NCBI GenBank assembly: GCA_946061345.1
Contig: CAMGRA010000040.1
Span: 1-7,755 of the forward strand
Direction of reading: 5' to 3'
DNA length: 7,755 nt
Source: an uncultured Clostridia bacterium
Lineage (GTDB): Bacteria; Bacillota; Clostridia; Oscillospirales; Oscillospiraceae
The notes beneath the pieces were generated by a model, which saw only the letters and a program-made list of their open reading frames with translations, was not told the DNA's origin and did not search any database. The position numbers were made by a program, and so were the translations under genes. This document shows, one piece after another, positions 1 through 5,208 of this stretch; the stretch's first letter is position 1, and every line of letters begins with the position of its first letter.

Positions 1-24
1 TTTCGGGCTTTCTCAACGGTCTCC

Positions 25-55
25 CAGCGTGTCGAAAAGGTTTTTCGACACGCTG
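25..55. repeat. Perfect 14-bp inverted repeat, 3-nt loop
   Basis: Arms at 25-38 (CAGCGTGTCGAAAA) and 42-55 are exact reverse complements around a GGT centre. It is the strongest hairpin in the window. No U-run follows on the minus strand, where GGGAG comes next, so it is not a classical terminator for the ferredoxin operon. Its form would suit a dispersed intergenic palindrome or a stem of a structured RNA. Confidence 0.85.
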
Positions 56-77
56 TAAAAAGCTTTTAAGCTTTTTA
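56..77. repeat. 10-bp AT-rich inverted repeat, 2-nt centre
   Basis: Arms TAAAAAGCTT (56-65) and AAGCTTTTTA (68-77) flank TT. It abuts the 25-55 hairpin directly. The A and T runs at its ends could give weak bidirectional termination, but only two G-C pairs hold each stem and the loop is too tight for the innermost pairs to form. Confidence 0.7.
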
Positions 78-79
78 TA

Positions 80-92
80 GCGCCAAAGGCGC
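80..92. repeat. GCGCC-AAA-GGCGC hairpin
   Basis: A 5-bp all-GC stem (80-84 with 88-92) carries an AAA triloop. It begins two bases after the preceding inverted repeat. The CC-AAA-GG loop closure recurs in the hairpin at 159-190. Confidence 0.65.
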
Positions 93-113
93 GTCAAGAA
101 CTGCATGAGACGG

Positions 114-137
114 CTTTTGTGGCTTTTGCCACAAAAG
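114..137. repeat. Perfect 10-bp inverted repeat with TTTT loop
   Basis: Arms CTTTTGTGGC (114-123) and GCCACAAAAG (128-137) are exact complements around TTTT. The next hairpin starts at 138 with no spacer. No U-run follows on either strand. Confidence 0.8.
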
Positions 138-158
138 GGCAACGCAAATAGCGGTGCC
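138..158. repeat. 8-bp imperfect inverted repeat, one mismatch
   Basis: GGCAACGC (138-145) pairs with GCGGTGCC (151-158) at seven of eight positions, with an A-G mismatch, around AAATA. It fits exactly between the hairpins ending at 137 and starting at 159. Confidence 0.6.
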
Positions 159-190
159 TTCTTAATAAAACCAAAGGTTTATATTAAGAA
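159..190. repeat. 14-bp inverted repeat with one bulged base
   Basis: The outer arms TTCTTAATA (159-167) and TATTAAGAA (182-190) pair perfectly. The inner arms AAACC (168-172) and GGTTT (176-180) continue the stem around an AAA loop, with A181 bulged. This is the hairpin closest to the ferredoxin stop codon (about 32 nt downstream of it on the minus strand). It could protect the 3' end of the transcript or help termination, but no U-run follows it on the minus strand. Confidence 0.75.
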
Positions 191-221
191 TTAGTATCAG
201 ATGAACCTTTTCTATCAGGAA

Positions 222-446
222 TCACTCGAGGGGCAGTTCTACGGTCATATCACGGTCTATTCTGACCTCGCAGGCCAGAATACGGATGCCGTCCACATAG
301 ACCAGGCATTTCCCGCAGGTCCCGTAGCCACCGCAGGGTGCGTCGGGTGCCGTGCCGTATTCACGGAGCAGCTCCAGGAGGTTATCCCCCTCGTCGGCGG
401 TAAGCCTGCGGTTTTGGGGTAGAACTGTTACAAAAAATTGCTTCAT
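222..446 (-). CDS. Small [2Fe-2S] ferredoxin-like protein
   Basis: A 74-residue protein made of one ferredoxin domain. Cysteines C38, C44, C47 and C59 form a C-x5-C-x2-C-x11-C pattern inside a CGGYGTCGKC stretch. This is typical of the [2Fe-2S] ferredoxin domain found at the N terminus of corrinoid-protein reductive activators (RACo/ASKHA type) and in stand-alone ferredoxins. No further domain follows, so this is a free-standing electron carrier rather than an activator. The start is supported by AAGGA eight nt upstream. The gene begins 11 nt after the FAD-Rieske stop codon and its ribosome binding site lies next to that stop, so the two are almost surely cotranscribed. Inference: it exchanges electrons with the FAD-Rieske oxidoreductase or an associated enzyme. 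The last cysteine is closer than in plant-type ferredoxins. Confidence 0.88.
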   Translation of the reverse strand: MKQFFVTVLPQNRRLTADEGDNLLELLREYGTAPDAPCGGYGTCGKCLVYVDGIRILACEVRIDRDMTVELPLE

Positions 447-457
447 AGCGGATTTCC

Positions 458-1765
458 TTATTTTTGTCCCGGCGAGTTGCGGAGGTCATCAGTCGCGGGA
501 TTGTTGAGCAGCGCGCCGTCGGACGCGAAGCGGGAGCCATGGCAGGGACAGTCCCAGGACCGCTCCTGTCTGTTCCATTTCAAAGCGCAGCCTAAATGGG
601 GACAACGGGGTGCCGTCGGTGTCAAAAGGTTCTTTATCGCCTCCAGGCCGTTGATCGCCAGTTGGCTGTGCAGAATGGAGCGGGAGGGGGAAAACAGCCC
701 GGCATAGGGGTCCTCCCCTTTTACGATCAGGTCCGTCAGCACCGTCGCCGCCGTCATGGCCGAGGTCATGCCCCACTTTCCGTAGCCTGTGGCGGCATAC
801 AGCCCCGGCGTGTGAGCAGAATACTGCCCGATATAGGGCATATCGTCCAGGGTCATGCAGTCCTGTGTCGCCCAGCGGCAGACCTCCGCCGCCTGGGGAT
901 AATACCTCGCTGCAGCCTCCGTCAGCGGCTTCCAGCCACAGCTCTGCTTTCCTGTGCGGTGGCTGCCGCCGCCGAGCAGCAGCATATTTTCATAGCTGCG
1001 GAAGGACAGGCCGCCGGTCTTTTGGTCGATATACATACCGCCCAGCGGGGGCACTCCCTCCAGCGCAAGAACATAGGACCGCTCCTGATAGAGCTTCAGG
1101 AAATAGGAGCCGTGCTTGTTCAGCAGCGGAAAATGGGTCGCAATGATGATATTCGCCGCACGGACGGTGCCGTGGTCGGTAACGGCTCTGCCCGGTGCCA
1201 GTTCCAGCAGCTTGGTATTCTCGCAGATCTCCAGGCTGTGGCAAAGGGTACGGAGAAACTTCAGAGGATGGAACTGGGCCTGACGGGAAAAGCGCACCGC
1301 GCCCGCCGTGGGAAAGGGCAGCGGCAGCTCCGAGGTGAACTGGGCGGAGTAGCCCAGCTTCTCCAGAGCGGTGATCTCCGCCTCCAGCTTCTCCCGGTCG
1401 TCCGTGGAATAGACATAGGCATCGGTTTCCTCAAAATCGCAGGCGATATCGCGGCAAAGCTCCCGGTACCGCTTCAGGGCGTCCCGGTTGGCCTCCAGAT
1501 AGAGCTTCGCGCGCTCCTGGCCGAGGGTGTGCAGGAGTTTGTCATATTTCAGTCCGTGCTGAAATGTGATCTTTGCCGTTGTATTCGCCGTCACACCGCT
1601 GCATAGCTGTCCCGTCTCGATGAGCAGGCAATCTGCACCGGCCCTGGTCAGCGACCAGGCGCACAGAATACCCGTGATGCCGCCGCCGACCACCAAAACG
1701 TCGGTCTTTCGGTCCCCCGCCAGGGGCTGAAAGGACGGGAAGTCCGTTTTCCACATGGAATTCAT
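458..1765 (-). CDS. FAD-dependent oxidoreductase with C-terminal Rieske domain
   Basis: A 435-residue cytoplasmic flavoprotein. Residues about 21-360 form a DAO-type FAD domain: GGGITG (27-32) is the dinucleotide-binding turn, E50 ends the second strand, and TTAKITFQHG (62-71) is a family-typical segment. Residues about 385-430 form a Rieske [2Fe-2S] domain: C388-P-H390 and C406-P-C408-H409 supply the ligands, and C393 with C408 match the disulfide pair of classical Rieske proteins. The architecture resembles B. subtilis YhfW, which is somewhat longer; the substrate is unknown. ATG at 1765 was chosen because GAGGTGG lies just upstream and because extending to an in-frame start at 1864 would run into the amidase gene. 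The gap to the amidase is 40 nt and to the ferredoxin 11 nt. The ribosome binding site lies within a potential hairpin (separate entry). Confidence 0.93.
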   Translation of the reverse strand: MNSMWKTDFPSFQPLAGDRKTDVLVVGGGITGILCAWSLTRAGADCLLIETGQLCSGVTANTTAKITFQHGLKYDKLLHTLGQERAKLYLEANRDALKRYRELCRDIACDFEETDAYVYSTDDREKLEAEITALEKLGYSAQFTSELPLPFPTAGAVRFSRQAQFHPLKFLRTLCHSLEICENTKLLELAPGRAVTDHGTVRAANIIIATHFPLLNKHGSYFLKLYQERSYVLALEGVPPLGGMYIDQKTGGLSFRSYENMLLLGGGSHRTGKQSCGWKPLTEAAARYYPQAAEVCRWATQDCMTLDDMPYIGQYSAHTPGLYAATGYGKWGMTSAMTAATVLTDLIVKGEDPYAGLFSPSRSILHSQLAINGLEAIKNLLTPTAPRCPHLGCALKWNRQERSWDCPCHGSRFASDGALLNNPATDDLRNSPGQK

Positions 1766-1766
1766 A

Positions 1767-1784
1767 CTACCACCTCGGCGGTAG
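1767..1784 (-). promoter_or_regulatory. Hairpin enclosing the FAD-Rieske ribosome binding site
   Basis: On the minus-strand RNA, CUACCGC pairs with GGUGGUAG-side bases in a 7-bp stem (one G-U pair) around a CGAG loop. The Shine-Dalgarno bases GAGGUGG (1770-1776) are inside the stem and loop, four nt before the ATG. This could reduce translation unless ribosomes arriving from the amidase gene open it. Whether it is regulated is not known. Confidence 0.45.
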
Positions 1785-1805
1785 CATGTGAAAAAACTGC
1801 CAGTT

Positions 1806-3767
1806 TTATTCTCTGTCTTTTCTTCGTCTGTTTTTCTCGCAAACAGCAACCACTGTGCTGACAACTACCGCCACGCCGGAGATCAGAAGAAGCAGCTTTG
1901 CGCTTTTCGGCGTCACGCTGCCGGAGCTTATCTTACGGCTCCCCGCCTCAGTTTCCTCCTGTTCCGGCACGCCATCCTGGTCAGGCTCGGTCTCGCTGGC
2001 GCGTTCTTCCCGGTTAGCCGCTATGGTCTCTGCCTCCGTGCTTTGTGCGGTACAGACATCATAGGCTGCCGCCAACCGCTCTGTGGCTGTTTCATAGACC
2101 GCCGCGTCCACCTGATGCTCCTCAGCGAATCCATCCGCTGTGGGAACGGCCATTTCCATCGCTGAAAGGCTCTGCACCGCAGCCGTAAGCTCCTGCACCG
2201 CTACATCAGAACACAGCGTCGTATCCAGCGTCTGTGCCTCCTGCAGCAGTTCGTTTGCAAATGTCTCCAACTGTGCATCCGGCAGCGCCGGCGTTGTCCA
2301 CGGCTGAACGCGGAATTCCGCCGCCTTCTCATAGGCGTAGGCCATGGAGAGCAGCTCTGCCTCATTCCCGTAGTACGTCAGCATGGATAGTCCCAGAGGC
2401 AACGGATAGTCAAAGCCGTTTTCCGTGTCCGTATCAGCAAGGCCCATAGGGAGCATGACCTCCGGCACGCCTGCCAGCGGACTGAGCTTGCTGATATACC
2501 AGGCGCTGTTGTTATTGTTTCCGACAGCGTTTTCCTGTTTTTCCGCTACATCGGTCTGGGAAACATAGATTACCGCGTCAATATCGTTTTCCCGGAAAAT
2601 GCCGTCAAGCATCTCGCGAAAGCGTTCCCTGGTATATGTACCGGCGGTGTAGTCCATATAGAAAAAGGAGTTGTCGGGCAGCACCTGAGACAGATCGATC
2701 AGTTCCGCTCCGCATTCCTTCAGCGTCCGGATCGCGTTTTCCACCATTCCTGTAATCTTATCGTCCAGAGGCGTGGGGTAGTCCAGCAAAGAACCGTCGG
2801 AAAGAGAATGGGTGTAGCCGAAGGAATTGGCCAGATAGCCGATGCGTTTACCTTTCAGCGCGTCAGCGCTGAGCAGATAACCATTTTCAGGCTTATAACT
2901 GTCGGCATCTTGCGTCGCATAATCCTTTTCATCGGTTCCGGAGATCACGTCATAGATCAGCGTAATATCCTCCACCGAGCGGCACAGGGGGCCAATAACA
3001 TCCTGATAGGCATTGAGGTTATACATACCATACTGGCTGACCATACCCATGGAAGCGCGAAAAGCGTAAATATTGGCAAAGCTGGCAGGTTTGCGGAGAG
3101 ACGTGCTGGTATCCGTGCCCAGCGCAGCAGCGCAAAAATTGCAGGTGACCGCTACCGCACTCCCGCCGGAAGAACCTGCCGGAGTACGGGAAAGATCATA
3201 GGGATTTGCCACCGCGCCCAAGTTGCTGGACACGGAGCTGTCTCCGTAGGTCGCAAACTCCGACATATTGGTCTTGCCCAAGATCACCGCCCCCTCTGCA
3301 CGAAGACGGGCTACGACCTCTGCATCTTCGTAGGCAATGGCACCGGTACGGGTGTAGGAGCCGCAGGTCGTGGCCATATCGGCAACGTCAATATTATCCT
3401 TGATCAGGATCGGGATGCCCAAAAGCCGTCCGTTCTCCCCCTGCGCACGCTTTTGGTCGGCGGTGCGGGCCTCCTCCAGCGCGTCAGGGTTCAGGCTGAT
3501 GATTGTCAGAAGTCCCATCGGTTTATCATAGGCCTCGATACGGTCCAGATACATCTGTACCAGCCTTTCACTGGTCAAACGGCCCTCATCCATAGCTGTC
3601 AAAAGCTCTTCGATGGTAGCGTCCATCAAGTCGCCGGTTGTAAAAAGCTCATTCAATTTCTCGGTTTTTGTCGATATTTCGCTTTCAGCAGCAACAAAGC
3701 TCCCTGCAGAAGACAAAAGTGTCAGCACCATCAGCCACACCACGACGCGCTTCAGGGATGAGCGCAT
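1806..3767 (-). CDS. Exported amidase-signature hydrolase with C-terminal membrane anchor
   Basis: A 653-residue amidase-signature enzyme, expected to hydrolyse an amide bond outside the cell; the substrate is unknown. Residues 1-28 form a signal peptide (SLKR, a hydrophobic core, then a VAAE cleavage region). The catalytic domain spans about 45-490, with Ser-cisSer-Lys residues at K123 (in LIKDNID), S199 (in AGSSGGS) and S223 (in TDTSTSLRKPA). The usual GG before the nucleophile is replaced by ST. Residues about 500-572 are a helical segment resembling a FIVAR-type wall-protein module, 577-608 are acidic and disordered-looking, and 624-643 are a membrane span ending in a basic tail (RRRK). 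No LPXTG motif is visible. It is longer than the usual 450-550 residues. ATG at 3767 is preferred: AGGAG lies eight nt upstream, whereas a GTG at 3776 overlaps that site. It follows sfsA by 35 nt. Confidence 0.92.
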   Translation of the reverse strand: MRSSLKRVVVWLMVLTLLSSAGSFVAAESEISTKTEKLNELFTTGDLMDATIEELLTAMDEGRLTSERLVQMYLDRIEAYDKPMGLLTIISLNPDALEEARTADQKRAQGENGRLLGIPILIKDNIDVADMATTCGSYTRTGAIAYEDAEVVARLRAEGAVILGKTNMSEFATYGDSSVSSNLGAVANPYDLSRTPAGSSGGSAVAVTCNFCAAALGTDTSTSLRKPASFANIYAFRASMGMVSQYGMYNLNAYQDVIGPLCRSVEDITLIYDVISGTDEKDYATQDADSYKPENGYLLSADALKGKRIGYLANSFGYTHSLSDGSLLDYPTPLDDKITGMVENAIRTLKECGAELIDLSQVLPDNSFFYMDYTAGTYTRERFREMLDGIFRENDIDAVIYVSQTDVAEKQENAVGNNNNSAWYISKLSPLAGVPEVMLPMGLADTDTENGFDYPLPLGLSMLTYYGNEAELLSMAYAYEKAAEFRVQPWTTPALPDAQLETFANELLQEAQTLDTTLCSDVAVQELTAAVQSLSAMEMAVPTADGFAEEHQVDAAVYETATERLAAAYDVCTAQSTEAETIAANREERASETEPDQDGVPEQEETEAGSRKISSGSVTPKSAKLLLLISGVAVVVSTVVAVCEKNRRRKDRE

Positions 3768-3802
3768 GGTCAACACTCCTTTTCATAATATTCCTCACCC
3801 GG

Positions 3803-4522
3803 CTATCCCAGACTGATCGGAATGGGCGCATGAAGTGTCATAGTATCCCGCGTTACAATACAGTCATAAGCCAGAGCCTCAACGCCGTGACCGACTGCAT
3901 CGCGAAGCGCAGCAGCAAAGGCGGGATGGCGCTCTGCATTGGGTCGGAAAACGTGCATTTGCCCCATCTGGATGACAAAGAGGACATAGGCCCGGAGGCC
4001 CCGTTCTGCAAGCTCTGACAGCTCCCGCAGATGCTTCACGCCGCGTTCCGTCGGTGCATCGGGAAAGCTGGCCACACCGTCATGCTCCAATGTTACGCCC
4101 TTGACCTCCAGATAGCCTTCCTGTCCCGCTTCGTCGCGGACAAAGAAATCAAGGCGCGAGCTTCCGAACACAGTCTCCGGCTTCACGGTTCCCAGCCGGC
4201 CCAGGCCAGGCAGGGACAGAGTTCCCGTCAGCAGGGCTTCCTTTGTCACCCGGTTGGGCGCCTGAGCGTCCATATTGACCAGCAGCGGCGGTGCTTTTTC
4301 CCGCTGCTTTTCCACGGCGATGAGGGAATAGGCCAGCTTTCTGCTGCCCATGCGGCCGGTGAAATCCTCCAGATAGACCCGTGCGCCGGGTAAAAGCAGT
4401 TCCCCGCAGCGTCCGGTGTTTTTCACGTGCACCGTCATTTCTGCGCCGTCCAAGCGGACACGGGCGACAAACCGGTTGGGACGCTCCAGAAAGACAGCAG
4501 AGCGAATATTTGTATAGATCAT
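3803..4522 (-). CDS. sfsA: SfsA family protein (sugar fermentation stimulation protein A)
   Basis: A 239-residue protein, the usual length for SfsA. Family landmarks are present: GRCGELLLPG (38-46 region), SSRLDFF (121-127), LEVKGVTL (138-145) and FPDAPTERG (153-161), followed by HLREL and the VIQMG strand. D125, E139 and K141 fit the PD-(D/E)xK nuclease-like fold assigned to this family. Escherichia coli SfsA was named for an effect on maltose metabolism and reported to bind DNA; the biochemical role is not settled. The start at 4522 is chosen because AAGGA stands eight nt upstream and the protein then begins at the family's usual N terminus. An in-frame ATG at 4570 would lie almost at the predicted transcription start. 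It is the first gene of the minus-strand run. Confidence 0.95.
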   Translation of the reverse strand: MIYTNIRSAVFLERPNRFVARVRLDGAEMTVHVKNTGRCGELLLPGARVYLEDFTGRMGSRKLAYSLIAVEKQREKAPPLLVNMDAQAPNRVTKEALLTGTLSLPGLGRLGTVKPETVFGSSRLDFFVRDEAGQEGYLEVKGVTLEHDGVASFPDAPTERGVKHLRELSELAERGLRAYVLFVIQMGQMHVFRPNAERHPAFAAALRDAVGHGVEALAYDCIVTRDTMTLHAPIPISLG

Positions 4523-4582
4523 GGTTTGTATCCTTAAAACAGCTTTATCGCTGCAAACGGCAGTTTCCACTTCATTCGTTCA

Positions 4583-4611
4583 ATTATAGCAGAAAAGTCT
4601 GCCTTTCGCAA
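4583..4611 (-). promoter_or_regulatory. Promoter of the sfsA-amidase-FAD/Rieske-ferredoxin run
   Basis: On the minus strand, TTGCGA (4606-4611) and a consensus TATAAT (4583-4588) are 17 bp apart, a good housekeeping sigma-factor promoter. Transcription would start near 4576, giving a leader of about 54 nt before sfsA. The -35 hexamer is tandemly duplicated (TTGCGATTGCGA, 4606-4617). No other promoter of similar quality was seen in the short gaps downstream, which supports one transcript for the four genes. Confidence 0.75.
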
Positions 4612-4617
4612 TCGCAA

Positions 4618-4697
4618 TTCTGTATTTTCTGCATTACCTGACAGTTTTTTCGACAGCGGTACAGCTTTGCAGCTCGGGTGGATGATTTCTGTATTTT
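4618..4697. repeat. Pair of 11-bp direct repeats in the divergent intergenic region
   Basis: TTCTGTATTTT occurs at 4618-4628 and again at 4687-4697. The first copy lies just upstream of the sfsA promoter. The second begins a small inverted repeat, CTGTA-TTTT-TACAG (4689-4702), that ends one base before the -35 box of the rightward promoter. Their placement beside both promoters suggests binding sites for a regulator, though the AT-rich content makes chance recurrence possible. Confidence 0.4.
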
Positions 4698-4703
4698 TAC
4701 AGA

Positions 4704-4732
4704 TTGACGGAAAATAGAAAATATGGTAAACT
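4704..4732 (+). promoter_or_regulatory. Rightward promoter with extended -10
   Basis: TTGACG (4704-4709), a 17-bp spacer, then TAAACT (4727-4732) preceded by TGG, an extended -10 arrangement. Transcription would start at about 4739. It would serve the small membrane protein gene and probably the SPFH and zinc-ribbon genes beyond it. Confidence 0.6.
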
Positions 4733-4738
4733 GTAGAT

Positions 4739-4846
4739 ATGAATCCGCATAGAATCAAACAGTATATTGGCCCGTGTCCTTGTTTGATTGTTGATTCTGA
4801 ACAAATACTCTACCCTGGCGGGCCGTCAGCCCACCCACAGGAGACT
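4739..4846 (+). promoter_or_regulatory. Structured 5' leader of the small membrane protein gene
   Basis: This is the stretch from the predicted transcription start to the preferred ATG. AATCAAACA (4753-4761) and TGTTTGATT (4781-4789) form a perfect 9-bp stem with a 19-nt loop. AGAATC (4751-4756) can alternatively pair with GATTCT (4793-4798), and TTGTT (4780-4784) with AACAA (4800-4804). GGGC (4820-4823) pairs with GCCC (4829-4832) just upstream of the AGGAG at 4839-4843. It matches no riboswitch class I recognise. The frame is open through the leader from an ATG at 4739, so a leaderless longer protein is a less likely alternative. Confidence 0.4.
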
Positions 4847-5146
4847 ATGAAACATCTGAAACGCTTTTTTGGCTACCTGTTTGCCGTCCTGTTAAATCTG
4901 TTTTTTCATCTTCATTGGTCGGTTCCTGTATGGCTTCTTCTGGTTCTGCATTTCTGGCAGGGCTGGCATATCCGCTGGTTCTGGATCGCCCTCGGCCTTT
5001 GGGCTCTGTATGTCACGGGTAGGACTGTCATTTTTTCCCTGCTGCACCGGGGCGGTCAGGGGCCGGACCCCAAAACGCGCAACCGCAATCCCTATTCCAG
5101 AAAGAACAAGGATGTTTTTCCCCCTGCCGGCAAAAGCAATCAGTAA
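4847..5146 (+). CDS. Small Trp-rich membrane protein, unknown function
   Basis: A 99-residue protein I do not recognise. A short basic N terminus (MKHLKR) leads into a hydrophobic segment at about 7-33 and a second at about 41-62, with a brief turn between them, followed by a basic hydrophilic tail of about 35 residues (RKNK, KTRNRN). Tryptophan and aromatic residues are unusually frequent in the membrane part. The positive charges predict both ends on the cytoplasmic side. The start at 4847 is preferred because AGGAG is three nt upstream (a short but usable spacing) and the N terminus then fits a membrane protein. An in-frame ATG at 4739 would add 36 polar residues, has no ribosome binding site and coincides with the predicted transcription start. 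It ends 62 nt before the SPFH gene and is probably cotranscribed with it. Confidence 0.72.
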   Translation: MKHLKRFFGYLFAVLLNLFFHLHWSVPVWLLLVLHFWQGWHIRWFWIALGLWALYVTGRTVIFSLLHRGGQGPDPKTRNRNPYSRKNKDVFPPAGKSNQ

Positions 5147-5208
5147 TTAACCCGTGCAGGGTAATTTATTTTCATTTTGTATTCTGTTTTACATGAAAGG
5201 AGAACAAT

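Larger units (their letters stand above)
1..221. other. Non-coding region, rich in inverted repeats
   Basis: No convincing gene lies here; the only open frames are short and lack ribosome binding sites. The region lies 3' of the ferredoxin gene (minus strand) and is dominated by perfect or nearly perfect inverted repeats, listed separately. None is followed by the U-run expected of an intrinsic terminator on either strand, apart from the weak AT-rich inverted repeat at 56-77. The left edge of the region is cut by the window, so any element it belongs to may continue outside. Confidence 0.8.

Noticed and set aside
25..190. Hairpin cluster considered as a retron or group II intron RNA
   Set aside because: There is no reverse transcriptase or maturase in the window, and the hairpins are short and separate rather than arranged like either class.
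201..422. Open frame of 73 codons on the plus strand opposite the ferredoxin gene
   Set aside because: No ribosome binding site precedes it, and the minus strand encodes the conserved four-cysteine ferredoxin.
596..1606. Open frame of 336 codons on the plus strand opposite the FAD-Rieske gene
   Set aside because: It has no ribosome binding site and an Arg/Gln-rich composition, while the opposite strand has clear FAD and Rieske motifs in a full-length protein.
1793..1807. AAAACT-GCC-AGTTTT inverted repeat at the amidase stop codon as a terminator
   Set aside because: The stem has a single G-C pair beside A-T pairs, so it is too weak. The 40-nt gap and lack of a new promoter favour read-through into the FAD-Rieske gene.
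2808..3761. Open frame of 317 codons on the plus strand opposite the amidase gene
   Set aside because: It is a shadow of the amidase gene; it has no recognisable domain, no initiation signal and no promoter.
5151..5162. Small hairpin (CCC-GTGCA-GGG) after the small membrane gene as a terminator
   Set aside because: The stem is only 3-4 bp and the T-rich stretch after it is interrupted. It is unlikely to stop transcription into the SPFH gene.
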